Origin: an uncultured Oscillospiraceae bacterium | GTDB taxonomy: Bacteria; Bacillota; Clostridia; Oscillospirales; Acutalibacteraceae | Assembly: GCA_900540295.1 (NCBI GenBank) | Contig: UQFM01000044.1 | Span: 1-15,904 of the forward strand | Direction: 5' to 3' | Length of the DNA: 15,904 bases | Shown: positions 1 to 7,418 of the stretch, one piece after another | How positions within the stretch are numbered: position 1 is the first letter of the stretch | How the letters are laid out: each line of letters starts with the position of its first letter | Made by a program: the position numbers and the translations under genes | Notes under the pieces: model-generated | The model's input: only the letters and a program-made list of their open reading frames with translations | What the model was told of the DNA's origin: nothing | Databases searched by the model: none

Positions 1-18
1 ATTTAAAGGAGACCTAAA

Positions 19-219
19 ATGAAAATCACATTAAATAAAAACCAAGAAATTGTAAAAACCGTAAAAGAAGGACTAAAGCGCACCGGCGGTTATTGCCCGT
101 GCCGTTTAGAGCGTACAGAGGAAAATAAATGTATGTGCGAAGAATTTAAATCACAAATTAAAGACCCGAATTTTGAAGGGTATTGCCACTGCATGCTGTA
201 TTACAAATCAAAAGATTAA
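19..219 (+). CDS. Ferredoxin:thioredoxin reductase catalytic-subunit-like Fe-S protein
   Basis: A 66-residue protein with three Cys-x-Cys pairs: CPC at residues 26-28, CMC at 38-40 and CHC at 56-58. This is the signature of the ferredoxin:thioredoxin reductase catalytic chain, where four cysteines hold a [4Fe-4S] cluster next to a redox-active disulfide formed by the second Cys of the first pair and the last Cys (here C28 and C58). The family passes electrons from ferredoxin to thioredoxin-like disulfides in the cytoplasm. The distance from first to last Cys matches the plant enzyme, but the middle pair lies nearer the N terminus than in the plant protein (CPC-x9-CMC-x15-CHC instead of x16/x8). 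AAAGGAG at 5-11 lies 7 bases before the ATG. No variable subunit or thioredoxin is visible, but the left edge of the window hides upstream genes. The partner and target are unknown. Confidence 0.82.
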   Translation: MKITLNKNQEIVKTVKEGLKRTGGYCPCRLERTEENKCMCEEFKSQIKDPNFEGYCHCMLYYKSKD

Positions 220-229
220 CAGTTTAAAA

Positions 230-259
230 ACATATTTTTATTGTTTCCTGCCATACTAC
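230..259 (+). promoter_or_regulatory. Possible sporulation sigma-E-like promoter before the ferritin-like gene
   Basis: ACATATT at 230-236 and CATACTAC at 252-259 are separated by 15 bases. They resemble the sigma-E -35 (KMATATT) and -10 (CATACANT) elements with one and two mismatches. The site lies in the 59-base gap before the gene at 279. It is weak evidence. The gene could equally be read through from the upstream Fe-S protein gene. Confidence 0.22.
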
Positions 260-278
260 CTGTAAAGGAGTTGGTATT

Positions 279-713
279 ATGAAACAAGAAGATACAATCC
301 GCCTACTGCAAGAGTGCAATGCAGGTATTAAAATGGGCGTGGCGTCTATTGATGAAGTGATTAACCGCGTAGAAAACGAGAATTTCAGAACACTTCTGTT
401 TACGGAGAAGCAAACACACGAAAATCTCGGTACAGAAACATCACAAATTTTGTACAACTACGGTGACAGCGGTAAAGAACCGAATCCTGTGGCAAAAACC
501 ATGAGTTGGATGAAAACCAACGTCAAGACCGCAGTTGAACCCGGCGACAGAACAATTGCCGATTTAATTACGGACGGATGTAACATGGGTGTTAAATCCC
601 TGCATCGCTATTTGAATCAGTATAAAGATGCGGAGCAAAATGTAAAAGATATTGCAAACCGTCTGATTCAGTCGGAGCGCAATTTAACCGAGGGCGCAGC
701 GCAATATCTGTAA
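279..713 (+). CDS. Ferritin-like helical protein (DUF2383-like)
   Basis: A 144-residue, almost wholly helical protein with no signal peptide and no obvious membrane segment. The layout suggests a four-helix bundle. Helix 1 is about residues 3-30, helix 2 about 31-60 (with E43 and H47 in an E-x3-H arrangement), helix 3 about 89-114 (with D93 and H109), and helix 4 about 117-140. This resembles clostridial ferritin-like proteins of the DUF2383/PA2169 type, some of which occur in spores. No classical diiron ExxH pair is repeated, so metal binding is unproven. AAAGGAG at 264-270 lies 8 bases before the ATG. The stop codon overlaps the ATG of the following lactate dehydrogenase gene by one base (TAATG), so the two are probably translationally coupled. 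The family assignment is by fold impression only. Confidence 0.6.
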   Translation: MKQEDTIRLLQECNAGIKMGVASIDEVINRVENENFRTLLFTEKQTHENLGTETSQILYNYGDSGKEPNPVAKTMSWMKTNVKTAVEPGDRTIADLITDGCNMGVKSLHRYLNQYKDAEQNVKDIANRLIQSERNLTEGAAQYL

Positions 714-1687
714 TGATGAAACCGAATGGATTTACAAAAAAAGTGGCAATCGTCGGTACAGGATTCGTTGGAATGAGTTTTGCCTATGCCCTGCTTTGCG
801 AGGGCGGCTGCGACGAGATGGTTCTGATTGACATCAATAAAGAGAAGGCAAACGGCGAAGCTATGGATTTGAATCACGGTCTCGCATTTGCCAGAACCAA
901 TATGCGGATTACTGCAGGTGAATACAAGGAATGCGCAGACGCAGATATTGTTGTAATTTGCGCAGGTGTTTCGCAAAAGCCCGGAGAAGACCGTATTTCA
1001 CTTTTGCAAAGAAACAAAGCGGTATTTAAAAGCATTATTTCCCCCATCCTTTATTCGGGGTTTGACGGTATTTTTTTGGTGGCTACAAACCCTGTAGATA
1101 TTATGACACGCGTCACATGGCAGTTGTCCGGATTTGACCGCCGAAAGGTACTCGGTTCAGGCACCACCTTGGATACTGCAAGACTGCGTTACCTTTTGGG
1201 GGAATACTTTACCGTTGACCCCAAAAATGTGCACGCCTATGTCATCGGGGAACACGGTGACAGTGAAATGGTGCCTTGGTCACAGGCAATGATTGGAACA
1301 AAACCGATTCGGGAAATCATTGCACAAAAGGACAGTAAGTTTGCCGCGGCGGATTTAAACGGTATAGCCGATAATGTAACAAAAGCCGCATACAAAATTA
1401 TTGAAGCGAAAAACGCAACCTATTACGGCATCGGACTTTCTCTGGTACGTATTGTAAAAGCCATTTTCGGCGGCGAAAACAGCATTTTAACCGTTTCCGC
1501 CATGTTACGGGGCGAATACGGCGTAAACGAGGTTTTTGCAGGTGTACCGTGCATTTTGGGGCGCGACGGAGTGCAAGAGGTTTTAACTTTAAACTTAGAA
1601 CCCGAAGAGCAAAAACAATTTCAAAACTCATGCAAACTGCTGAATTCCATATGGAATGACTCATTTTACGAAGATAAAGCGGAATAA
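713..1687 (+). CDS. ldh: L-lactate dehydrogenase (NAD-dependent, likely FBP-activated)
   Basis: Reduces pyruvate to L-lactate with NADH, regenerating NAD+ during fermentation. It is a full-length family member (324 residues). The Rossmann motif GTGFVG is at 15-20 and D40 ends the second strand, which fits NAD rather than NADP. Q88 in the SQKPGEDR loop is the lactate rather than malate dehydrogenase specificity residue. R94, D154, R157 and the proton-relay H181 (in GEHGDSE) complete the active site. R159 and H174 align with the R173/H188 fructose-1,6-bisphosphate site of Bacillus LDH, so allosteric activation by FBP is inferred. The ATG at 713 overlaps the previous stop, and a second ATG follows at 716. 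There is no convincing Shine-Dalgarno, so coupling to the upstream gene is likely. A strong terminator follows. Confidence 0.96.
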   Translation: MMKPNGFTKKVAIVGTGFVGMSFAYALLCEGGCDEMVLIDINKEKANGEAMDLNHGLAFARTNMRITAGEYKECADADIVVICAGVSQKPGEDRISLLQRNKAVFKSIISPILYSGFDGIFLVATNPVDIMTRVTWQLSGFDRRKVLGSGTTLDTARLRYLLGEYFTVDPKNVHAYVIGEHGDSEMVPWSQAMIGTKPIREIIAQKDSKFAAADLNGIADNVTKAAYKIIEAKNATYYGIGLSLVRIVKAIFGGENSILTVSAMLRGEYGVNEVFAGVPCILGRDGVQEVLTLNLEPEEQKQFQNSCKLLNSIWNDSFYEDKAE

Positions 1688-1749
1688 ATCAGTCAAAACG
1701 AAAACTTTTTTTAGTATTCCGTTAACCGATATTATCCGCCAAATTGCGA

Positions 1750-1791
1750 AAAAGTGCTTTAATCCGCTGTACAGCGGATTAAAGCACTTTT
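1750..1791. terminator. Bidirectional rho-independent terminator (perfect 42-base palindrome)
   Basis: A perfect inverted repeat with 21-base arms is centred between 1770 and 1771 (TGTACA at the centre). The arms begin with an A run and end with a T run (TTTT at 1788-1791), so the hairpin reads as a terminator from either side. It lies 62 bases after the ldh stop and 26 bases beyond the stop of the convergent kinase gene, so it serves both. Confidence 0.9.
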
Positions 1792-1817
1792 CAGCTTACT
1801 CTTTAAAAAAACAGCTA

Positions 1818-2711
1818 TTAAACACCAATTGCCTGCTTAGCAAGATACGCCGCGCCGAGCATACCCGCCTGATTTTTAAGCTCTGCTTTTTTTATTTTAA
1901 CAGACTGAAAGCTATGTATCGGGCGAGCATGAATGCGTCGATCAATTTCAGAAATGATATAATCTTCATTCATTATTCCGCCGCCGAGAATAATACACGG
2001 CGGATTGAAAATGAAAATTAGCGTGGAAAGTCCGCCGATAATCTCATCAATCCAATTGTCAATGACTGCGCGTACCGCAACATTGCTGAAATGCTCCGGC
2101 ATAAAAATTTCACGGCCGTTTAGGTCTTTTCCTGTTTCCTCTTTAACCGCCCGAACAAGCGCACGCGTAGACGCATACATTTCGTAACAACCGTTATTTC
2201 CGCAGGTGCATTTTTTACCGCCCGTATGCGTTACAATGTGTCCAAACTCCCCTGCCGAAAAATAATCGCCTGTATAGATTTTATCATTAATCCACAAAGC
2301 ACCGCCAACGCCTGTGCCGTAAGTCAGGCAAAGAAAATCCTGAAAACCGCGTCCCGCGCCGAATTTCGCTTCCGCAGTCGCGGCAGAATTGACGTCGTTT
2401 TCCACGCGGACAGGCAAGTTGAATTTTTCCTGTATCGTCTTTTTGATTTCAATACCCGTATAATTCGGAATATTTTCACTCGCAAAAATAATTTTACCGA
2501 GTTCACTGTTCACCTGCCCTGCCGTACTGATACCGACACAATCCACTTCATTTGCATATTCAGTAACAAAGGTCATAATTTTTTGCATAAGATGCGGTCC
2601 GCCGAGATGTGCTTCGGTGGGTACTTCAAATGACTTTTCAACAGTAAAGTCCTCGCTTACAACGCCGTATTTTATGGCTGTTCCGCCGATATCAATTGCT
2701 AAAATTTTCAT
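1818..2711 (-). CDS. ROK-family sugar kinase (distal gene of the hprK operon)
   Basis: ATP-dependent cytoplasmic sugar kinase of the ROK family, 297 residues. The N-terminal phosphate-binding motif DIGGTAIK is at 7-14. The catalytic aspartate is D106 in END. E155-x2-H158 and the zinc-binding motif CTCGNNGC (C168, C170, C175) form the ROK signature. LGGG at 242-245 is the adenosine-binding motif. The substrate cannot be read with certainty; glucose, N-acetylglucosamine, N-acetylmannosamine and fructose are all possible. It starts 8 bases after the whiA stop, and the nearest ribosome binding site (AAAGGAAA inside the whiA end) is rather far, about 14 bases from the ATG. A longer reading back to 2753 overlaps whiA and adds no family-like residues, so MKILAIDIGG is taken as the start. 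It is the second ROK kinase in the operon. Confidence 0.9.
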   Translation of the reverse strand: MKILAIDIGGTAIKYGVVSEDFTVEKSFEVPTEAHLGGPHLMQKIMTFVTEYANEVDCVGISTAGQVNSELGKIIFASENIPNYTGIEIKKTIQEKFNLPVRVENDVNSAATAEAKFGAGRGFQDFLCLTYGTGVGGALWINDKIYTGDYFSAGEFGHIVTHTGGKKCTCGNNGCYEMYASTRALVRAVKEETGKDLNGREIFMPEHFSNVAVRAVIDNWIDEIIGGLSTLIFIFNPPCIILGGGIMNEDYIISEIDRRIHARPIHSFQSVKIKKAELKNQAGMLGAAYLAKQAIGV

Positions 2712-2719
2712 AATTGCGT

Positions 2720-3619
2720 TTATTTCCTTTCCTGCTTCTCCGCCATAGCACAAAGCTTTTTAAGACGATGGTTTACACCGGAACGCGGCATGGGCGGCGT
2801 CAGTGCATCTCCGATTTGCTGCAAAGAATAATCGGGGTTTTCCAGTCGAAGTTCCGCAATTGCCCGCAAATCTGCAGGCAATTCCGGAAAGACGGTACTC
2901 TTTTTCAATTTACCAATCCACTCAATCTGCTGCATAGCCGCATTTACCGTTTTATTCAAATTGGCATTTTCAAAGTTTAAACGGCGGTTGACATTATTGC
3001 GGATGTCTTTATACACAATTATATCAATAAATTCCATAACAAATTTTGCCGCACCCATAATGCCAAGCAAATTTTGAATTTCCTCGGTCTTTTTGAAATA
3101 CAATACATAAAGACCGCTTCTGCGCACCTCTTTCGGCGAAAAATCATTGTTCTCTAAAAACTTTTTGAGGTCACAGCACAAATTGTAATGCGGTACTACA
3201 AATTCCAAATGATAATTTTTTTCGGGAGAATTGATTGTACCGCAGGCTAAAAATGCACCGCGCAGAAATGCGCCGACGCAACATTCCTCTGTTATATTCG
3301 CCCAATTTAACCGCCGCACGCGCTCTGTGCCGTCACAGCCGAATGCCGAAAGCACACGCAGACGGTCGGCAGCGTCCGTCACGGACACCTTATATTTTTT
3401 GGCGGTTTGCTTTTGCATCTCAGGTGCGTGCAGACAAAGGCGTTTTGCCAAGTACTGATATTTTTGGGCAACTGCTTCATTTTCGGTAGAAATGGACAGC
3501 TCTCGGCTCGAAAATGCACGCCCAAACAGCATTAAACCATAGCTTTCTGCCAGCCGGCAACACGGACTTTCCGCCGTAATGTGCAGCAGCTCCTCTTTTA
3601 AATCTGAAGAAAAAGACAT
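2720..3619 (-). CDS. whiA: WhiA-type DNA-binding regulator
   Basis: A 299-residue WhiA homologue. WhiA proteins combine an N-terminal domain related to LAGLIDADG homing endonucleases, without nuclease activity, and a C-terminal helix-turn-helix. They act in sporulation control in actinomycetes and in cell division or chromosome segregation in Bacillota. The degenerate LAGLIDADG helix GAFLRGAFLACGTIN is at 116-130. The HTH lies at about 249-292 and includes the typical SLQQIGDALTPPMPRSGVNHRL region (only partly conserved letters matter here: the Gly before VNHR). The ATG at 3619 has AAAAGG about 9 bases upstream. A reading from 3661 would overlap rapZ and is rejected. It sits 5 bases after rapZ, as in most Bacillota except that yvcK normally lies between them. 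Confidence 0.95.
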   Translation of the reverse strand: MSFSSDLKEELLHITAESPCCRLAESYGLMLFGRAFSSRELSISTENEAVAQKYQYLAKRLCLHAPEMQKQTAKKYKVSVTDAADRLRVLSAFGCDGTERVRRLNWANITEECCVGAFLRGAFLACGTINSPEKNYHLEFVVPHYNLCCDLKKFLENNDFSPKEVRRSGLYVLYFKKTEEIQNLLGIMGAAKFVMEFIDIIVYKDIRNNVNRRLNFENANLNKTVNAAMQQIEWIGKLKKSTVFPELPADLRAIAELRLENPDYSLQQIGDALTPPMPRSGVNHRLKKLCAMAEKQERK

Positions 3620-3624
3620 ATCTA

Positions 3625-4485
3625 TTACCTTTTCATATCTCTGTGGAACACACTGCTGCACGCGCCTGTTTCCAGTAAATGCTTATTGATAAGCTCTGCA
3701 AATACAACGGAACGGTGCTTGCCGCCTGTACAGCCGACAGCAATTGTCAGCTGACTTTTCCCCTCGCTTCTGTACAGCGGAATCAGATAATCCAACAAAT
3801 CCAAAAGCTTAACCTCTAAACCGCGCGCCTGCTCAAATTTCATAACAAATGTACGGACAGGCTCTTCCAATCCCGTATGCTGTTTCAATTCCGGAATATA
3901 AAACGGATTGGGCAGACAGCGGACATCAAAAACCAAATCTGCCTCTTTCGGGGCGCCGTATTTGAATCCGAACGAAATACAGTAAATCTTCAGCGATTTG
4001 GACGCATCCTCCAAAAACAGCTGTGCCACGCGCTCTTTAAACTGCGAACTTTTCACCTGCGTGGTATCAATAATATAGTCCGCTCTTTGCCGCGCAGGCA
4101 GTAAGGTCTCGCGCTCGGTTTGAATCGCGTCCAAAATGGACGGCGTGTCAAACATATCCGAAAGCGGATGCTTGCGGCGCGTCTCCTGATAACGGCGCAT
4201 AATAACTTCGTTGTCTGCATCAATAAACAGGATTTTATATTTAACATCCATGTTTTCAAGGTCGCCGAGTACATCAAATAACGCCGAAAACGAAGTCCCG
4301 AGACGAATATCCGCTACAACAGCAACGCGGCTGCGCTTTTCTTTGGATTTTAAAATCAGTTCTACAAAGGTTGGAATCAGCTCCGGCGGCATGTTATCCA
4401 CGCAAAAATAGCCGATATCCTCCAGTGCATCCACTGCGGCGGATTTTCCTGCCCCCGAAAGTCCTGTTACAATCACCAATTCCAT
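3625..4485 (-). CDS. rapZ: RapZ/YvcJ-family nucleotide-binding protein
   Basis: A 286-residue P-loop protein. Walker A GLSGAGKS is at residues 8-15, followed by the family motif CVDNMPPELIP at 28-38. Further conserved segments are DIRLG at 59-63, SFGFKYGAP at 171-179, DVRCLPNP at 187-194 and GCTGGKHRSV at 251-260. In E. coli RapZ guides RNase E to the GlmZ small RNA and so sets GlmS (glucosamine-6-phosphate) levels. In B. subtilis YvcJ binds and hydrolyses nucleotides and its role is less clear. The ATG at 4485 is preferred to the GTG at 4494: AGGAAG at 4494-4499, overlapping the murB stop, is well placed for the ATG, and family members start MxLVIVTGxSGAGKS. It is co-transcribed with murB and whiA. 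Confidence 0.94.
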   Translation of the reverse strand: MELVIVTGLSGAGKSAAVDALEDIGYFCVDNMPPELIPTFVELILKSKEKRSRVAVVADIRLGTSFSALFDVLGDLENMDVKYKILFIDADNEVIMRRYQETRRKHPLSDMFDTPSILDAIQTERETLLPARQRADYIIDTTQVKSSQFKERVAQLFLEDASKSLKIYCISFGFKYGAPKEADLVFDVRCLPNPFYIPELKQHTGLEEPVRTFVMKFEQARGLEVKLLDLLDYLIPLYRSEGKSQLTIAVGCTGGKHRSVVFAELINKHLLETGACSSVFHRDMKR

Positions 4486-4497
4486 GCATTTCACTTC

Positions 4498-5400
4498 CTA
4501 TTCGATATACAGAACTTCTGTTTGCAACTGTACGCCCTTTTCTGTATATACGATTTCCTGCACACGGCGAATCAATTCCAAAATATCTGCCGTTGTTGCA
4601 CCGCCTTTATTTATGACGAATCCCGCATGCTTTTCACTTACCTGCGCACCGCCGACCGTAAAGCCTTTCAAGCCGCATTCCTCAATCAATGCGCCTGCAA
4701 AGTAGCCTGTCGGACGTTTGAACGTACTGCCCGCGCTCGGGTATTCGAGCGGCTGTTTATCCCTGCGGCGCTGCATTTTATCCTCCATTGCCGCACGAAT
4801 AGAGACAGAGTCGCCCGATTTTAATTGCAGTAGCAATTCCGTAATAATATAATTTCCGCCTGTATATACGCTTTTTCGGTAACCAAGTTGTAACTCTGCC
4901 CCTGAAAAAGTACCGACTGTGCCGTCAGGTGCAATATGACGGCAGGAAAGCAGTATATCTTTCATTTCTCCGCCGTAAGCGCCTGCGTTCATATATGCCG
5001 CACCGCCCGCAGAGCCCGGAATCCCATAAGCGAATTCCAGCCCTGAAAGTCCGTGTTTGCAAGCAAAATTGCAAAGTGCAGTCAACGACGCGCCTGCTCC
5101 GCATCGGATTTTTCCGCCTTCAAGCAGTTCCATTTTCGCCATAGGCGCACCGATACGGAATACAACACCGCGAACACCGTTGTCTGACACCAAAAGATTA
5201 CTGCCGTTCCCGATAACGCAATGACGTATACCCTGTGCCTTGCAAGCAGACAGCAATGCACATAAACTCTCATCACTGTTCGGTAAAATCAGCACATCCG
5301 CATTGCCACCCGTTTGGAAACTTGTAATCTTGGAGAGCGGAAACCGAGTGTTGACCTCCGCGCCGAAATCATTTGCGATTTTAATAATTGCCTCGTACAA
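4498..5400 (-). CDS. murB: UDP-N-acetylenolpyruvoylglucosamine reductase (MurB)
   Basis: NADPH- and FAD-dependent cytoplasmic enzyme that reduces UDP-GlcNAc-enolpyruvate to UDP-N-acetylmuramate, the second committed step of peptidoglycan synthesis. At 300 residues it matches the type II MurB of Gram-positives. FAD-binding GNGSNLLV is at 64-71 and PGSAGGAAYMNAGAYGGE at 128-145. The catalytic serine is S225 in AGSTFKRP, and the C-terminal glutamate is E295 in LQTE. The start is TTG at 5400: GAGGG lies 6 bases upstream, a TGA lies in frame four codons before it, and no ATG occurs near the expected N terminus. It follows the ROK kinase stop by 17 bases, and its own stop precedes rapZ by 12 bases. 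Confidence 0.96.
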   Translation of the reverse strand: MYEAIIKIANDFGAEVNTRFPLSKITSFQTGGNADVLILPNSDESLCALLSACKAQGIRHCVIGNGSNLLVSDNGVRGVVFRIGAPMAKMELLEGGKIRCGAGASLTALCNFACKHGLSGLEFAYGIPGSAGGAAYMNAGAYGGEMKDILLSCRHIAPDGTVGTFSGAELQLGYRKSVYTGGNYIITELLLQLKSGDSVSIRAAMEDKMQRRRDKQPLEYPSAGSTFKRPTGYFAGALIEECGLKGFTVGGAQVSEKHAGFVINKGGATTADILELIRRVQEIVYTEKGVQLQTEVLYIE

Positions 5401-5406
5401 AGCGAT

Positions 5407-5411
5407 CCCTC
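5407..5411 (-). promoter_or_regulatory. Ribosome binding site fixing the TTG start of murB
   Basis: GAGGG on the minus strand, 6 bases before the TTG at 5400. An in-frame TGA at 5410-5412 overlaps it, so translation cannot begin further upstream. Confidence 0.75.
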
Positions 5412-5417
5412 ACAAAA

Positions 5418-6365
5418 TTATTCATCCAACAGTGCGGCACCGATGACGCCCGCATCATTGCCGAGCACCGCAGAGCAAATTTGCGTTTGTTTTCCGCAGT
5501 GGATGCTGTAACGCTCTTTTAAAACGTATTCACGGACGGGCACAAGAAGGGGTTCACCCTCACAGCCGACGCCGCCGCCGATGCACAAAACATCGGGCTG
5601 GAAAGTATTTACCACATTGACAATGCCTGCGGAAAGGTATTTTATGTATTTGTCAACAACCAATTTCGCGGCGGTATCCCCTTGACGCATACCGTCAAAC
5701 GCAGTTCTGCCGTTGACTTTTTCCAAGTCTCCTTCGGCAATCTGCCACATAAAAGAATCCTTATTTTCGCGCATAGCAGTCTTTGTCTGCCGCACAAGTG
5801 CTGTCGCAGACGCATATGCTTCCCAGCAGCCCTTTCTGCCGCAGGTACAGGGTTCTCCGTCTACCACAATCACATTGTGTCCCATCTCGCCTGCCGCATC
5901 GTTACAACCGTTTACAATTTTGCTGTTGACAATAATGCCGCTGCCAACGCCCGTGCCGAGCGTAATCATTACAAAATTTTCAACATTGCCGCCCGCACCT
6001 GCAACGGCTTCGCCGAGCGCCGCGCAGTTTGCATCATTTTCAATATAAATCGGTTTATCAAAATATTTCGAAAGAATATCCCGTGCAGGCACTTTGTCAA
6101 AGCCTAAGTTATTCGCATATTCAATAATGCCCATGCGTTTATTGACTGAACCCGGCGTGCCGATACCGATGGATTCAACCTGCTCCATAGTAATGCCCGC
6201 CTTTTCGACAGCTTCCTGTACACAAGCGGCAATATCCGCCAAAATTTCACCCGCGGGACGCGGACAGTTGGTTTTCCGTTTCCCCTTGCTGATGATTTTA
6301 TAAAACTCATCGACTACACCTGCAACAATGTTTGTGCCGCCTAAATCCACACCGATTCTATACAT
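5418..6365 (-). CDS. glk: ROK-family glucokinase
   Basis: Probable ATP-dependent glucokinase (glucose to glucose-6-phosphate), 315 residues. DLGGTNI is at 7-13, the catalytic base is D111 in END, and E160-x2-H163 precedes the zinc motif CTCGRKGC (C173, C175, C180). IGGG is at 262-265. The match to the ROK glucokinases of Gram-positives is closer than that of the second ROK gene in this operon, but substrate choice is inferred. An excellent GGAGG lies 7 bases before the ATG at 6365. A longer reading to 6470 runs into hprK, starts without support and is rejected. It lies 16 bases after hprK, linking glucose phosphorylation to catabolite-control signalling. Confidence 0.9.
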   Translation of the reverse strand: MYRIGVDLGGTNIVAGVVDEFYKIISKGKRKTNCPRPAGEILADIAACVQEAVEKAGITMEQVESIGIGTPGSVNKRMGIIEYANNLGFDKVPARDILSKYFDKPIYIENDANCAALGEAVAGAGGNVENFVMITLGTGVGSGIIVNSKIVNGCNDAAGEMGHNVIVVDGEPCTCGRKGCWEAYASATALVRQTKTAMRENKDSFMWQIAEGDLEKVNGRTAFDGMRQGDTAAKLVVDKYIKYLSAGIVNVVNTFQPDVLCIGGGVGCEGEPLLVPVREYVLKERYSIHCGKQTQICSAVLGNDAGVIGAALLDE

Positions 6366-6381
6366 TTCAATTCCTCCGTTT

Positions 6382-7350
6382 TTAATAATTCTGCCAAATT
6401 TCCAATTCCGCTTCCGCGGCTTCTTCGCCTTCATCCATGCCGAGCTGATGTAAAAGCTCGCGCGCCGCATTGTACCCCATCTTCTTTTGACGGTTATTCA
6501 TAGCGGCAACTTCAATAATCACCGCAAGATTTCGTCCGGGCTTTACAGGGACAACCGTAACGGGAACTTTCACACCCATGATGCTGATATAATCATTATC
6601 CAACCCCATGCGGTCGTAAACCTTATTGGAATCCCACGGCTCCAACTGAATGACCATGTTAATTTTCTCGGTCAGCTTAACAGCGCCCATACCGAAAATT
6701 CGGCGGGCGTTAATCACGCCGATACCGCGCAATTCGATAAAGTGACGGATATTATCGGGTGCTGAACCCACCAGCGTTTTTGCGGAGACCCTGCGAATCT
6801 CCACTGCATCATCCGCAATCAAACGGTGACCGCGCTTGATAAGCTCAATCGCGGTTTCACTTTTACCTACACCGCTGTCACCGACAATCAATACGCCCTC
6901 GCCGTAAACCTCGACCAAAACACCGTGCCGTGTAATACGCTCGGCAAGCTCCGTACCGAGGAAGTTAATCAGCGCCGCCATGCAGCCCGATGTGGATTCC
7001 TCTGTGCGCAGAAGCGGCACGCCGTATGTTTTTACAAATTCTAAAAGCGCTTTCGGGCACTCTAAATTTCGGGTAATCAAAATCGCTGACGGACTGCGTT
7101 CTGTCAGACGTTTCAAGCCTGCGGTTTGCTGTTCAGTACTTAAAGTGTTTAAAAATTCAAGTTCGGACAGTCCCAGCAGCTGCACGCGCGCAGGGTCAAA
7201 ATAATCGTCACGCCCTGCAAGCAGAAGCCCCGGTCGGTTTACCTCGGGTGTGGTAACAAATAAATCCGACGCCTCTCTCGGCATATGCAGTATCTCAAAG
7301 GAGAATTCTTTGATTACTCTTTCCAAAGAAACCGAATAATTGGAAGCCAT
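6382..7350 (-). CDS. hprK: HPr kinase/phosphorylase
   Basis: Bifunctional enzyme that phosphorylates HPr (and Crh where present) on Ser46 when glycolytic intermediates are plentiful and removes the phosphate otherwise. In Bacillota HPr-Ser-P is the CcpA co-repressor for carbon catabolite repression. The protein has 322 residues. The N-terminal regulatory domain covers about 1-130. The catalytic domain has H142, Walker A GDSGVGKS at 157-164, the DD pair at 180-181, and the HPrK signature ELRGIGVINARRIFG from residue 206. The ATG at 7350 has GAGGAG 7 bases upstream. It is the first gene of a six-gene leftward operon with its own sigma-A promoter. The ptsH (HPr) gene is not in the window. Confidence 0.97.
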   Translation of the reverse strand: MASNYSVSLERVIKEFSFEILHMPREASDLFVTTPEVNRPGLLLAGRDDYFDPARVQLLGLSELEFLNTLSTEQQTAGLKRLTERSPSAILITRNLECPKALLEFVKTYGVPLLRTEESTSGCMAALINFLGTELAERITRHGVLVEVYGEGVLIVGDSGVGKSETAIELIKRGHRLIADDAVEIRRVSAKTLVGSAPDNIRHFIELRGIGVINARRIFGMGAVKLTEKINMVIQLEPWDSNKVYDRMGLDNDYISIMGVKVPVTVVPVKPGRNLAVIIEVAAMNNRQKKMGYNAARELLHQLGMDEGEEAAEAELEIWQNY

Positions 7351-7389
7351 AAATGCACTCCTCTTTTATATTCCTTTTTATACTTTCAT

Positions 7390-7418
7390 ATTATAATCGA
7401 AAAAGCGCAACTTTCCAA
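7390..7418 (-). promoter_or_regulatory. Sigma-A promoter of the hprK-glk-murB-rapZ-whiA-ROK operon
   Basis: On the minus strand the -35 TTGGAA (7418-7413) and the -10 TATAAT (7395-7390) are separated by exactly 17 bases. Transcription should begin near 7383, leaving a leader of about 30 bases before the hprK ATG. No clear CcpA (cre) operator is seen. The rest of the 170-base divergent gap (7351-7520) is AT-rich and holds a weaker rightward -10, TATACT at 7497-7502, without a good -35. Confidence 0.75.

Noticed and set aside
1656..2021. 121-codon + strand frame running from the ldh end into the ROK kinase
   Set aside because: It crosses the bidirectional terminator and lies antisense to a clear ROK kinase. 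Low-complexity, Phe/Ser-rich product.
2712..2753. N-terminal extension of the distal ROK kinase
   Set aside because: It overlaps whiA and is not family-like. MKILAIDIGG is the normal beginning.
6366..6470. 35-residue N-terminal extension of the glucokinase
   Set aside because: It overlaps the end of hprK, is basic and unlike ROK proteins, while the ATG at 6365 has a perfect GGAGG.
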